A DNA stretch of 64,000 bases from a virus: positions 1-64,000 of IMG/VR virus record IMGVR_UViG_3300020419_000014. The stretch is one strand, 5' to 3'. Below the pieces are notes generated by a model that had not been told where the DNA came from, made no database searches, and saw only the letters and a program-made list of their open reading frames with translations. The translations under genes were made by a program, and so were the position numbers. This document shows positions 47,630 to 56,972 of the stretch, piece by piece (position 1 is the first letter of the stretch; the number at the start of each line of letters is the position of its first letter).

Positions 47630-49882
47630 ATGGTAGAACCTAACGAAGAACTACAACTAGTTTTTGATAAAGCTATTAAAGATGCTAAGAAGCTGAACCA
47701 CGAATATGTTACATTAGAGCATCTATTATTTTCAATGCTGTGTTCAGAAAACTTTTATAATCTTTTAAAAGGTTATGGATGTACTATTGATGATATGAAA
47801 ACACAGTTAGAAAACTATTTAAAAACAGGGCTAGACGAAATAAGCATGGAAAAAGGTGCTCGTTATAAACCTAAGAAAACACAAACTGTTGAAAGAGTTT
47901 TAAATAGAGCTTTTACACAAGTACTATTTGCTGGTCGTCCGCATATTACACTAAGTGATGTTTTGTTAAGTATACTATCTGAAAAGAAATCGCATGCGGC
48001 TTTTTACTTAGATCAAAGTGGAGTTGATAAGGATAAATTTGCTGAATATGTTAGTTCAGAATTAGGTCAAGATGATGCAGAAAATGCCAGTGCAAGTCAA
48101 CGGGCATTAAACGCATTTACTACAAACTTAAATGAAGAAGTTGCAAGAAATAAAGTAGATCCTGTTATTGGTAGGATTGATGAACTTGAATCCATATCAT
48201 TAGCCTTAGGAAGACGCACAAAAAATAATGTTTTACTTGTAGGTGATCCTGGAGTTGGAAAAACTGCTATTGCAGAAGGACTTGCATGGAATATTGTAAA
48301 CGGTGCAGTACCCGAATTCCTTAAAGAATATAATGTTTATATGTTAGACATTGGTGCTATGTTAGCTGGAAGTAAGTATCGTGGAGACTTTGAAGAAAGA
48401 TTTAAATTAGTACTTGCAGGGCTACGTCGAAAAGGTAAGACAATTATGTTTATCGACGAGGCACATATGATTAGTGGTGCAGGTACAGCAGGAGCAGGCG
48501 GTTCTAATGATCTTGCAAACATGTTAAAGCCTGCATTAAGTAAAGGAAATATTAAAGTAGTTGCTTCAACTACATGGGAAGAATATAGAAAATTCTTCGA
48601 AAGCGATCGTGCATTAATGCGTAGATTCCAACGTGTTAGTGTTGACGAACCTACTACTTCTGTAACAAAAGATATCTTACTAGGAATTAAGAAATATTAT
48701 GAAGATTATCACGGTACTGAAATTACAGAATCAGCAATTGATGAAGCAATAAAATTAAGTGTAAAATATCAACCTGATAAAAAGTTACCAGACAAAGCTA
48801 TTGACTTAATTGACTTAGCGTGTTCAAGATTTAATTTAAGTTTGCCTAAAAACAAAATTGTAGAAGCAAGCCAGATTCAGTTTGAACTGTCAAAAGTAGT
48901 TAAAATTCCTGCAGAACAAGTAGCAGAAAGAGAAACAGAAAACTTAGCAAATTTAGAACATAATATTAAACAAGAAGTGTATGGGCAAGATAAAGCAATT
49001 ATTTCTATAGTTGATAAAATTCTAATCGCACAGGCTGGGTTGAAAGCAGATGATAAACCTGTAGGTAGTTTTGTGTTTATGGGTCCAACTGGAACAGGTA
49101 AGACTGAAACTGCAAAGCAACTAGCTAAACATTTAGGTGTCAATCTTGTAAGATTTGATATGAGTGAATATCAAGAAAGGCATAGTGTAGCTAAGTTAAT
49201 TGGTTCTCCTCCTGGTTATGTAGGACACGAAGAAAAAGGTGGTTTGTTAATTGAAAAGTTACAAGAAAACCCAAACTGTGTTTTATTACTAGATGAAATT
49301 GAAAAAGCACACCCTGATGTATCACAATTACTTTTACAAGTAATGGATAATGGTAAGATTACAGGGTCTAACGGTAAAGAAGCAGATGCAAGAAATTGTA
49401 TTTTAATATTAACAACTAATCTTGGATCTAAGGATGCTGAAAAGAATAACTTAGGATTCGGTAATGAACTAGAAAGAAAGTATGAAGATGCTGATCTTAA
49501 AAAATTCTTTGCACCAGAATTTAGAAATAGACTAGATGCAACAATTACGTTTTCAAAACTTTCTAAAGAAACAATGATGAAAATTGTAGGGAAGTTCTTA
49601 GTAGCATTAAAGGATATGGTGAAAGATAAAAATATTAAAATTACTATAGCAGATGAAGCTCTTGACTATTTGGTAGATAAAGGTTTTGATGAAAAATTAG
49701 GAGCTAGACCATTACAAAGAGTTATTGATCAAGATATTAAACGTCCTCTATCAAAAGAACTATTATTTGGAAACTTAAAAGATGGTGGTGCTGTTCATAT
49801 TGACGTAAAAGATCAAGATTTAATCTTTGAATCTAAACCAAGCAAAAAAACAAAAGTGAAAGAGGTTAATGAAGAAGGCTAA
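47630..49882 (+). CDS. clpA: ClpA-type AAA+ unfoldase
   Basis: 750 aa, full ClpA length. Clp_N repeats at about 1-140; D1 with Walker A GDPGVGKT (205-212) and Walker B FIDEAH; D2 with Walker A GPTGTGKT (485-492) and LLLDEIEKAHPD. It lacks the ClpB middle coiled coil. NNLGFGNEL holds LGF (608-610) at the place of the IGL/IGF loop that docks on ClpP. So it probably unfolds proteins for host ClpP, redirecting proteolysis (inference). Strong host-type promoter. Full ClpA is rare in phages. Confidence 0.93.
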   Translation: MVEPNEELQLVFDKAIKDAKKLNHEYVTLEHLLFSMLCSENFYNLLKGYGCTIDDMKTQLENYLKTGLDEISMEKGARYKPKKTQTVERVLNRAFTQVLFAGRPHITLSDVLLSILSEKKSHAAFYLDQSGVDKDKFAEYVSSELGQDDAENASASQRALNAFTTNLNEEVARNKVDPVIGRIDELESISLALGRRTKNNVLLVGDPGVGKTAIAEGLAWNIVNGAVPEFLKEYNVYMLDIGAMLAGSKYRGDFEERFKLVLAGLRRKGKTIMFIDEAHMISGAGTAGAGGSNDLANMLKPALSKGNIKVVASTTWEEYRKFFESDRALMRRFQRVSVDEPTTSVTKDILLGIKKYYEDYHGTEITESAIDEAIKLSVKYQPDKKLPDKAIDLIDLACSRFNLSLPKNKIVEASQIQFELSKVVKIPAEQVAERETENLANLEHNIKQEVYGQDKAIISIVDKILIAQAGLKADDKPVGSFVFMGPTGTGKTETAKQLAKHLGVNLVRFDMSEYQERHSVAKLIGSPPGYVGHEEKGGLLIEKLQENPNCVLLLDEIEKAHPDVSQLLLQVMDNGKITGSNGKEADARNCILILTTNLGSKDAEKNNLGFGNELERKYEDADLKKFFAPEFRNRLDATITFSKLSKETMMKIVGKFLVALKDMVKDKNIKITIADEALDYLVDKGFDEKLGARPLQRVIDQDIKRPLSKELLFGNLKDGGAVHIDVKDQDLIFESKPSKKTKVKEVNEEG

Positions 49883-50558
49883 AAGAAGACAGATATATGA
49901 TGTAAATAATGTAGATTTGGCTACAGTTTCTGACGAATTGTCTTTGCTTAATATAGGTGATACAGAAGCATTAAATGTAAAAATCCATACACCAAACTTC
50001 CACGAAGAAATAAAACAATTAGACGACCAATGGGTAGACTACTTACCTAGGCCTGACAGAACAAACAATAGGCAAGGATTAGCATTATATAATCTTCCAG
50101 GATTTACACATCAACAGAACCCATCACTAAGAGAAGCAAGTAAAGAAGCAGGCAGAAGATTAAGTGAAGTAGAATTTAATCAGCCTACAGAAATTGTTGA
50201 GAAGCTTCCATCTTTACACCCTATACTTAATATGTTTGATTCCTTAGGTAGAACATTTTTAGTTAAATGTAATATTGGTGGGTATTTTCCACCACATAGA
50301 GATCATCCTGTAATGCCAAGGGAAACTTTTAGATTAATTGTATTCTTAAAGAATTGTGGTACAATGGAATATGATTGGATAATGGGACAAAGTGATAAAA
50401 TGGAAATAGACGAAGGAAGAGTTTATTATATTAATACTAGAAAAGTCCATCGTACTATGAGCTATACTAACGAATCTATTCATTTAATTATGAATATACC
50501 TATGACAACACATAATGTTGCTACTGTTCTTGATAACCTGTTATACACTCATGGTTAA
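49869..50558 (+). CDS. Aspartyl/asparaginyl hydroxylase-like 2OG-Fe(II) oxygenase
   Basis: 229 aa, overlapping the clpA end by 14 bases. Iron site GGYFPPHRDHPV (H-x-D), then RLIVFLKNCGT, distal His in YINTRKVHRTM and IHLIMNI. The PPHRD-...-VHR pattern fits the aspartyl beta-hydroxylase-type dioxygenases. Substrate unknown; it is the fourth 2OG enzyme in the window. Confidence 0.75.
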   Translation: MKKAKRRQIYDVNNVDLATVSDELSLLNIGDTEALNVKIHTPNFHEEIKQLDDQWVDYLPRPDRTNNRQGLALYNLPGFTHQQNPSLREASKEAGRRLSEVEFNQPTEIVEKLPSLHPILNMFDSLGRTFLVKCNIGGYFPPHRDHPVMPRETFRLIVFLKNCGTMEYDWIMGQSDKMEIDEGRVYYINTRKVHRTMSYTNESIHLIMNIPMTTHNVATVLDNLLYTHG

Positions 50559-50578
50559 GAGTGAAAGAAACCCCCTAA

Positions 50579-51256
50579 ATGACTACAAATTACTTTATAC
50601 GTGAACTTGAAACTACTAAATTATTTTACAACAAATACCTTTACAAACTTTTATTGCATAATCCTTTAGTTGCAATTTTTAGAGATAAAAATTTTACATA
50701 TGCTAGACAGCAACTTGATGCACTCCAACTAAGATACGAATCTGGTGACAAACTAAGAATAAACAAACACAGAGAAGTAGTATCTGTAGAACAGTTTGTA
50801 GGTGCAAAGTTTTTACTAACAGAACTAGATACACAAACTGACTTTAAATTACGAATAGAATCTCCAAGAATGGCAATCTATTCTAATGACAAAAAGTGGT
50901 TAGATTACATGAAAACTAAGCCGTTAAAGTTTTTTGAATTCTGGTCTCCTAATACAGATTACGTACATCTTTTACAGAAAAATACTATACTTACAAGTGA
51001 TATAAATTTTGGATATGCATACAAAGTTACTTTTGCTGATAAAATAGATCCTAACTTCTACAAATGGATTGTGAATAACCCTTTTAAAGTAAAGGTAGGT
51101 GATACCTGTTTAGAAAGCATTAAAAAAGGTCAATATGTTAGGGGGTTTTACTGCTATATCAAAGATGATAAAATATTATCATTAATTCACCTTATGATAG
51201 GAGCTCAAATTGCTCGTATAGACAATATAGTATACAAAGCGGTTAAGGATAAATAA
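50579..51256 (+). CDS. Unknown 225-aa protein
   Basis: Soluble, Lys/Tyr/Phe-rich, mixed alpha/beta (YFIRELETTKLFYNKYLYK, KLRIESPRMAIYSNDKKWLDYM, FEFWSPNTDYVHLL). No catalytic motif or TM. The start at 50579 has no clear ribosome site (upstream AAACCCCC). Encoded just before a late promoter and virion genes; its own role is unknown. Confidence 0.55.
   Translation: MTTNYFIRELETTKLFYNKYLYKLLLHNPLVAIFRDKNFTYARQQLDALQLRYESGDKLRINKHREVVSVEQFVGAKFLLTELDTQTDFKLRIESPRMAIYSNDKKWLDYMKTKPLKFFEFWSPNTDYVHLLQKNTILTSDINFGYAYKVTFADKIDPNFYKWIVNNPFKVKVGDTCLESIKKGQYVRGFYCYIKDDKILSLIHLMIGAQIARIDNIVYKAVKDK
51248..51255 (+). promoter_or_regulatory. T4-type late promoter motif GATAAATA, leaderless start predicted
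   Basis: GATAAATA ends 5 bases before ATG 51261, the same distance as at 6069-6076/6082. The start would fall on or near the ATG. Confidence 0.55.
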
Positions 51257-51260
51257 TAGT

Positions 51261-51602
51261 ATGCCGAGTTATAGCGAAATAATATTATCAAATCAAGTAC
51301 ATCCAGGAGACAGTACCAGTGAGACTGTAACTGGAACTAAGTATAAAGGCGATGGATACTATGGTAGATCCGACGGTTTTCATACTGTACAATACAATGT
51401 TTCTGGTTTTAGTGGAACAATTAAGATGCAAGGAACGTTAGCTACTGTTCCTGCAGAAGCAGACTATTTCGATATTACTGGCTCAGAAAGTACAAGCTCA
51501 AATGGCTCATTTTTTAAAAATTTTACAGGAAATTATGTATGGGTTAGAGCTGTTGTAACATATACAGACGGAACAGTACAAAGTATACTATTAAATCATT
51601 AA
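51261..51602 (+). CDS. Small beta-rich virion protein candidate
   Basis: 113 aa of beta-strand-rich Gly/Ser/Thr sequence (KYKGDGYYGRSDGFHTVQYNVSGFSGTI, NYVWVRAVVTYTDGTVQS). It looks like a small Ig- or fibre-head-type domain, as seen in phage decoration or tail proteins. Read from a late motif without Shine-Dalgarno. Starts the terminal virion operon. Confidence 0.55.
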   Translation: MPSYSEIILSNQVHPGDSTSETVTGTKYKGDGYYGRSDGFHTVQYNVSGFSGTIKMQGTLATVPAEADYFDITGSESTSSNGSFFKNFTGNYVWVRAVVTYTDGTVQSILLNH

Positions 51603-51612
51603 GGACGGAATT

Positions 51613-54600
51613 ATGGAAAATTTTATTAGTGTTTCAATACCAAGCAGAAGAGCAAAAAAATCAGTTTTAGAAAAAATGATTGCATCAGCTGGTATTCACT
51701 TAAACGAAGGCGAACCAAACTACGGTGTGTTTCAAGGAGAAGATAAAAATATTATTCTTAAACTTGAACTGCCACAAGAACTGAATAGCAAAGATTCAGA
51801 TATTGTTGCACACAACTTATCTGAAAATTTATTTGATTTAGGTTATGACGATTTTGATATAGAGATTAGTTCTGATCCGTCCGACGAAACTACTCTAGAA
51901 AATACTGACTGGCACACAATTGATGAAGCACCTATACAGATTGTACAAATTGGTCCAAACGGAGAATATGTCAACTTTAACATAGACAAAAGTTTACCTT
52001 CTATAGAGGTCAAAGGCCCAACAGGAAAACCAAGAAGAATTCATGGCACTCCTGCTCAACTTGCTAAAGCACAAGCTGATCTAAAGAAAAAAGGCTCACA
52101 AATTACAAAGCCAATTAAAGCACAAGGCGGTGTACAAGGTGCAACGTTTAACAAAGACGGAAGTATAAACACCGGTGAACCTAAAGATAAAGAAGTAACA
52201 AAAAAACAACCAGGATCAGGTCCTGCACCAGGTAGCGAAGAAGCACTAATGGCTATTGTAAATCAATATGCAAAACCTGGAATGACACTAGCTGATGTTG
52301 ACTCAATGGAAAGAGCCGCAGTTGCTAGTGAAGTACAATCAGCACCTGATGATGCAAATATTTTTAGCAAAGCATTCAAAGGGTTTATGCGGTTTGCAAA
52401 AAGCAAAGATTGGCGTGTAAAGTTTGTCCTAGCAAACGCAGCTGAAAAAATGGAATTACCAGGATTATTTAATTCTCGAGGTAGTTTTATATACATGGCT
52501 GAACAAAGTACCGACGACGAAAGTGGAAACTTTGATGCAGGAGGTCCATCTTCTGCTGCTGGAACAAGTCTAAAAGATTACATGACTCTTGCTAAAGTAG
52601 GACTTTTACCAGCAAGCAAAATAGAAAAAATTCAAAAAGCATTTGCGAATCGACCCGATGATATGAAAACAGTAAATGCTATTGTTGCCGCACAAAAAGC
52701 AGCAACAACTAAAGCACCATCAGGTGACTTACCAGGTGACGGCATGACTGATGTTGAAAGACAAGCTAAACAGGGCGTTGATGCTGCGAAAGCAGGAGTA
52801 GATTCTCCAGGTGCCGATGCAGGTAAGTTTGATAATCTTTCTCAGAAAGAAGCAAGTCAATTACTATTTGATAAGTTAAAACAACTTAGAGAGTTGATGC
52901 GTAACAATCCTGAGCCACGCAGTGGTATTGCAGAAAATAATAAAAAAATATTGATGCGTAGACTACACGGTAATCATATATTTGAAGATGCGGCCGCAGA
53001 CAAGGCTATTGCAGAGTTAATAGCAGACATTGAATTGCTTATGCCGAAAGTAAGTGATGCTAATCAACGTATTGCGGCAGATGCAGTACGTAAAGCTAGT
53101 CCATATGTAAAACGTCACCAAGCTGTTTCAGCTGCAAAACCAGATCTTAAAAAAGCTGATAAAATTAGTAGTGCAGATGATAGAGTTAAAAGACTTAACA
53201 TACCTGGAAATCCATTAGCTGACTTTGCTAAATCAGGTAAAGGTGGATTAGCTAATGATCCTGATGAACAACTAGCAATTGATGAATTACAGTCATATTT
53301 AGGTGTTCCTGTAACAGGAAAATATGACCAAGCAACAAAAGATGCAGTAGCAAAATACCAAAAAGAAAATGGTTTGAAAGTAGACGGCGATGCTGGTCCA
53401 AACACTATAGCAAAAATGATGGGTGTAGATCCACAAGATCTTACAGATCCTAACAGAAGTGATGCAAAACAAAAATCCAAAGAAAAGTCAGCAGCTGATC
53501 AACGTAAAGCAGATGCTAAGAAAGATTTAAAGAACGGTGTTGCTCCAGAGGAAGAACAAACTTTAGAAAATGCAATTAAGTTTAATTGGAAAAAGAAAAG
53601 CTACTATGTAAGTACAACCAAAGTAGAAAAGAATGAAGCAAACAATAATATTGCTTGGGTATTTTATAAAGATGAAGAACTTAAACAAGGACAAAAAGTT
53701 GCTACACTAGGAAGTCACTGGGAAGCACAACTAGAAAAAGAATTAGAGAGAAGAGCGGCAGCAGGAAGTAAAAAAGCTAAAGATGCTTTAGAAATTATTA
53801 ATCCTGAAGGCAAAGATGATCCTAAATTTGCTCCAGCACAAACAGGCGGAGAAGCTGATACAGATGCTGATGTAGATGCTGGTATTGTCGAGGATATATA
53901 TGATGCTGTTAAAACTCTTACAGGAACAGATGAAAAACAGTTATTTGATGCAATTGGCGCTATTAGAGATAATGCACACTACAAGACAATAGCAAGAATG
54001 TTTAAGAAAGAATACCCAAATGCAATCGGCGGAAAATATCCAACACTAGCTATTTGGATGCGAGACGATTTAGAAGGGTGGTTCTTTACAGCAGATGACC
54101 TTAAGAAGTTTGATAGAGAAATGAATAGACTCGGTGTCAACATTAAGAAACCTATTCCAGCAGAAAAAGTTGCAAAAGGTGAAACAGTTAAATCTGGTAA
54201 TAAAACAGTTGTAGGTACAGGTGAACCAAAAGACAAACCAAAAGATGGTGGTAATCCAGGTGGTAATCAATCAACAGCTAAGAAAGATGATAGCACGACA
54301 ACTGATAAGAAAGATGATAGCACAACAACTGATAAGAAAGATGATAGCACAACAACTGATAAGAAAGATGATGGTGGCGAAACAGCTAGTGATGATTCAA
54401 AAGCAAAAAAACCAGAAAAGTTTAGTGCTGAGCAAGAAACTTATATGGGTAAACTAGCAGAAAAAATAATGAGAGCTGGCGACTTTGGTATTACAACAGG
54501 TGGTACAGATGAAAAAGCTATTCAATCTGCATTAAGTATGATAAAAACACCAGGACAATACAAGAAAGTTGATCAATACTTTAAGGACTTAGAAGATAAT

Positions 54601-54846
54601 GAAAAAGGCGTAGATCTTGATACATGGCTCCGTAGTGAATTAAACATGAATACAAGAGACATGAATAGATATTACTGGGCAGAATTACGTAGAATAAAAG
54701 TGCCACATAATATAGGATCTAACGAATTACGAAGACTTAAATCAGATATGGGCGGTAGGGTATTTGATGAAAAAATTGCTCCTTTCTATGATGACAAAGG
54801 TAAGTTTTTACCTAAAGGTAAACCTAAAGCGGACGCGAAAAAATGA
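51613..54846 (+). CDS. 1077-aa multidomain virion protein with peptidoglycan-binding and annexin-like regions
   Basis: Helical, Ala/Lys-rich protein. A PG_binding_1 domain lies at about 552-602 (DELQSYLGVPVTGKYD ... DGDAGPNTIAKMMG). Two related regions, about 757-840 and 940-1065, carry a GTDEK loop and helices (LTGTDEKQLFDAIGAI; GGTDEKAIQSALSMI) that resemble annexin repeats, though homology is not proven. Between them are three 9-aa repeats KKDDSTTTD, a likely flexible linker. It may be an internal or tail protein that touches the cell wall. Ribosome site AAGGACGG; the next gene overlaps by ATGA. Confidence 0.7.
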   Translation: MENFISVSIPSRRAKKSVLEKMIASAGIHLNEGEPNYGVFQGEDKNIILKLELPQELNSKDSDIVAHNLSENLFDLGYDDFDIEISSDPSDETTLENTDWHTIDEAPIQIVQIGPNGEYVNFNIDKSLPSIEVKGPTGKPRRIHGTPAQLAKAQADLKKKGSQITKPIKAQGGVQGATFNKDGSINTGEPKDKEVTKKQPGSGPAPGSEEALMAIVNQYAKPGMTLADVDSMERAAVASEVQSAPDDANIFSKAFKGFMRFAKSKDWRVKFVLANAAEKMELPGLFNSRGSFIYMAEQSTDDESGNFDAGGPSSAAGTSLKDYMTLAKVGLLPASKIEKIQKAFANRPDDMKTVNAIVAAQKAATTKAPSGDLPGDGMTDVERQAKQGVDAAKAGVDSPGADAGKFDNLSQKEASQLLFDKLKQLRELMRNNPEPRSGIAENNKKILMRRLHGNHIFEDAAADKAIAELIADIELLMPKVSDANQRIAADAVRKASPYVKRHQAVSAAKPDLKKADKISSADDRVKRLNIPGNPLADFAKSGKGGLANDPDEQLAIDELQSYLGVPVTGKYDQATKDAVAKYQKENGLKVDGDAGPNTIAKMMGVDPQDLTDPNRSDAKQKSKEKSAADQRKADAKKDLKNGVAPEEEQTLENAIKFNWKKKSYYVSTTKVEKNEANNNIAWVFYKDEELKQGQKVATLGSHWEAQLEKELERRAAAGSKKAKDALEIINPEGKDDPKFAPAQTGGEADTDADVDAGIVEDIYDAVKTLTGTDEKQLFDAIGAIRDNAHYKTIARMFKKEYPNAIGGKYPTLAIWMRDDLEGWFFTADDLKKFDREMNRLGVNIKKPIPAEKVAKGETVKSGNKTVVGTGEPKDKPKDGGNPGGNQSTAKKDDSTTTDKKDDSTTTDKKDDSTTTDKKDDGGETASDDSKAKKPEKFSAEQETYMGKLAEKIMRAGDFGITTGGTDEKAIQSALSMIKTPGQYKKVDQYFKDLEDNEKGVDLDTWLRSELNMNTRDMNRYYWAELRRIKVPHNIGSNELRRLKSDMGGRVFDEKIAPFYDDKGKFLPKGKPKADAKK
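54280..54375 (+). repeat. Tandem 27-bp repeat (three copies plus a partial fourth)
   Basis: Units at 54280-54306, 54307-54333 and 54334-54360, then a partial one; copy 1 differs from the others at one base. In frame they encode KKDDSTTTD. A likely site of repeat-number variation and a disordered linker between two similar domains. Confidence 0.9.
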
Positions 54847-55229
54847 AAATTTTTGAAATAACAGAAACACGTATTACTACAAAGCCAGTTAAAAAAGATG
54901 GTCGTACATATTATAAACATGACTATTCAGATACATTGTTTGCTAGTGAAAAGATGGCTAGAGATGATGAAAAAAGGAAGAAACCTGTTACTACACAAAA
55001 ATTAAGAACATTCGGTGGTAAATCTAGTGACGTTCAAGATTTTAAAGAAGTCACTCCAGAAGAACTTAAAAAAAGGTTAGCTGATATACTTGGTGCGTTA
55101 GGCAACAGTGGTGCTTTACAAAATTTAGAAAAAAACTTTAATCATATGCTAAAACAATTCAAAGGCGATATGGATAACATGGATCAAATGTTAAAGAAAA
55201 AAGAAGATGAACTAGGGTTATCGATATGA
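54843..55229 (+). CDS. Head/internal protein candidate with capsid-targeting-like N-terminus
   Basis: 128 aa; ATGA overlap. It starts MKIFEITET, with an I-T-E that fits a T4-type prohead-protease cleavage site (L/I-x-E). The rest is charged, helical (EELKKRLADILGALGNSGAL ... MLKKKEDEL), without catalytic motifs. Probably packaged in the head and trimmed (inference). Confidence 0.6.
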   Translation: MKIFEITETRITTKPVKKDGRTYYKHDYSDTLFASEKMARDDEKRKKPVTTQKLRTFGGKSSDVQDFKEVTPEELKKRLADILGALGNSGALQNLEKNFNHMLKQFKGDMDNMDQMLKKKEDELGLSI

Positions 55230-55555
55230 GAATCGGTGAATTTACAGATAAAGAAGAATTACCATTTGACGTAGTTGAAGATACACTTGTATTCATGCGT
55301 AATGATCCTATATTTTATCGCAAATATTATTATCCAAGTGTTTGTGAACTAGCAGACTGCCAACGTGCAGGTAAAGATGCAGATCCAAAAAAATATCTTA
55401 CAGCAATGATCGAAATGGGTTGCGATAACTATGTTAAAAAATATAATGTAGGACGTAATTCTGAAGAGGTTTTTACAGCAGAGGATAGATCAAATTTACT
55501 TCAAAGAATTAACGACGAAGAAACAGAGAATATTCGAAAAGGCGACTACACGTGA
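55226..55555 (+). CDS. Small protein with capsid-targeting-like N-terminus
   Basis: 109 aa; ATGA overlap. It begins MRIGEFTDKEE and contains FRKYYYPSVCELADCQ and DNYVKKYNVGRNSEEVFTAEDR. The N-terminus is like its neighbours but the cleavage match is weaker. Two nearby Cys (CELADC) may bind metal. Function unknown. Confidence 0.55.
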   Translation: MRIGEFTDKEELPFDVVEDTLVFMRNDPIFYRKYYYPSVCELADCQRAGKDADPKKYLTAMIEMGCDNYVKKYNVGRNSEEVFTAEDRSNLLQRINDEETENIRKGDYT

Positions 55556-56514
55556 AAATCTATGAAGTTACAGGAACAAACAAAACAGCTTCTTTTGCAC
55601 TAGGTAGGTTAAATCCAGCAACAATTGGACATGAATTACTTGTAAAAGCAATTAAAAAAGAAGAAGGTGATTCTTTCCTGTTCCTTACTGATAGAGCTCC
55701 TAAACTTCCCAAAGATCCACTTACATCACAAGATAAATTAGACTGGGCTCGTAAGAGTTTTAATGGTATAAGTATTGGTCTTGCAAAGACTGTATTAATT
55801 GCGGCTGATAGATTATATAAAATGGGGTACAGAGACGTAGTATATTTAGAAGGCGTTGATCCTGAAAAGCCATTTCCTCTTTCAAAGCTAATTAAAGACT
55901 ACAATGGTGTTGCTAAAGAGTTACATGATTATAATTTTGATAGTATACGGGTAGTTCAACTACCAAGAGATGCAAGTGCGGCTGATGCAACTGGTATGAG
56001 TGGTACAAAGATGCGTGAATATGTAACTAATAATGATCTAGAAGGATTCAAAAAAGGTGTTACACAACTAGCACAACCATATGCAGAAGATGTATTTAAA
56101 AAACTACAAGGCATAATGGGTGTTGACTCTGTAGATAATACAGATATACAAGAAACCGAAATGAAAGATTTTTTCGGTAATACTATTGATCAAAAGGTAT
56201 TAGATCATCCTAATTGGCATCCTGATTTAGCTCCGTTCTTTAAACCTGACGCTTTTGAAAATCACAGACGGGCTATTAAAAAAGCTATTATGAGAGCAAA
56301 GGCTTCTAAAAAGAATGAAGGTGTTTTTGATTTTTTAAACTTCTCAGGTGATGAAATGGAAAAGCAATACATTCCATTTGTAATTAAAAATATACGTCGA
56401 TATGGAGATCGAAGAACAAAGACAATGTTAGTTAAGAAATTTCCTGACATTAAACCCGTTGATGTTAACCGAGCAATAAAACAAGCATTAGAAATTATAC
56501 ACAAGCGAGGTTAG
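55552..56514 (+). CDS. Nucleotidylyltransferase-superfamily protein with targeting-like N-terminus
   Basis: 320 aa; GTG start in a GTGA overlap. After MKIYEVTGT comes SFALGRLNPATIGHELL (18-32), whose T-x-G-H is the nucleotidyltransferase active site, and SGTKMREYV near 150, the second T/S-x-x-R motif. Family members transfer a nucleotide to phosphates (NMN adenylyl- or cytidylyl-transferases). The C-terminal ~120 residues are basic and helical. It may be an NAD- or lipid-type enzyme; the substrate cannot be told. Its N-terminus suggests head packaging. Confidence 0.75.
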   Translation: MKIYEVTGTNKTASFALGRLNPATIGHELLVKAIKKEEGDSFLFLTDRAPKLPKDPLTSQDKLDWARKSFNGISIGLAKTVLIAADRLYKMGYRDVVYLEGVDPEKPFPLSKLIKDYNGVAKELHDYNFDSIRVVQLPRDASAADATGMSGTKMREYVTNNDLEGFKKGVTQLAQPYAEDVFKKLQGIMGVDSVDNTDIQETEMKDFFGNTIDQKVLDHPNWHPDLAPFFKPDAFENHRRAIKKAIMRAKASKKNEGVFDFLNFSGDEMEKQYIPFVIKNIRRYGDRRTKTMLVKKFPDIKPVDVNRAIKQALEIIHKRG

Positions 56515-56517
56515 TCA

Positions 56518-56736
56518 ATGGATGAACTAGAACACATCAAAAAACTAGCTGGTGTTAACGAATTCAAAGGTTATACAGAATATCAAATAGATGAAAATCC
56601 TAGTATAACAGCAGCAGGAATCAAAAAGAAAGAAAAGAAATTAGGGCTTAAACCAGGAGATCCTGATTGGTTTAAATTATGGTTCAGTAAACCATACATG
56701 ACAGGGGCAGCACAATTTAGAGGAAGAAAAAAATGA
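56518..56736 (+). CDS. Small protein with KLAGVNE motif
   Basis: 72 aa. It starts MDELEHIKKLAGVNEF; a near copy (FAKLAGLNEKQ) occurs in the 194-aa protein at 62529. The C-terminal part is basic. It may be a small head-associated protein. Ribosome site weak (GCGAGGT). Confidence 0.5.
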   Translation: MDELEHIKKLAGVNEFKGYTEYQIDENPSITAAGIKKKEKKLGLKPGDPDWFKLWFSKPYMTGAAQFRGRKK

Positions 56737-56972
56737 AAATGTTTCTAATAGTAATTGCAATGATTGCTACTCCGGGTGCGGCAGATACTGATCTATATGT
56801 AATTCAAGAGCCAAACTTTACCCATCCTCAACAATGCTTACAATTTGTTCAAACAAATACGTTTACATTAATAAGTAAAGCAAAATCAGTTTATCCTACA
56901 CAAGAAGTAGAAAATATATACTGTATTACTGAAGAAAAGTTAAAAGTTTTAATTAGTGGAACGCAAGCATGA
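56733..56972 (+). CDS. Small secreted-type protein
   Basis: 79 aa in ATGA overlaps at both ends. N-terminal signal-like stretch (MKMFLIVIAMIATPGAADT), possible cleavage after GAA, then a small domain with two Cys (PQQCLQF, IYCITEE). Its plan is like the 72-aa protein at 35556. Likely periplasmic; function unknown. Confidence 0.55.
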   Translation: MKMFLIVIAMIATPGAADTDLYVIQEPNFTHPQQCLQFVQTNTFTLISKAKSVYPTQEVENIYCITEEKLKVLISGTQA

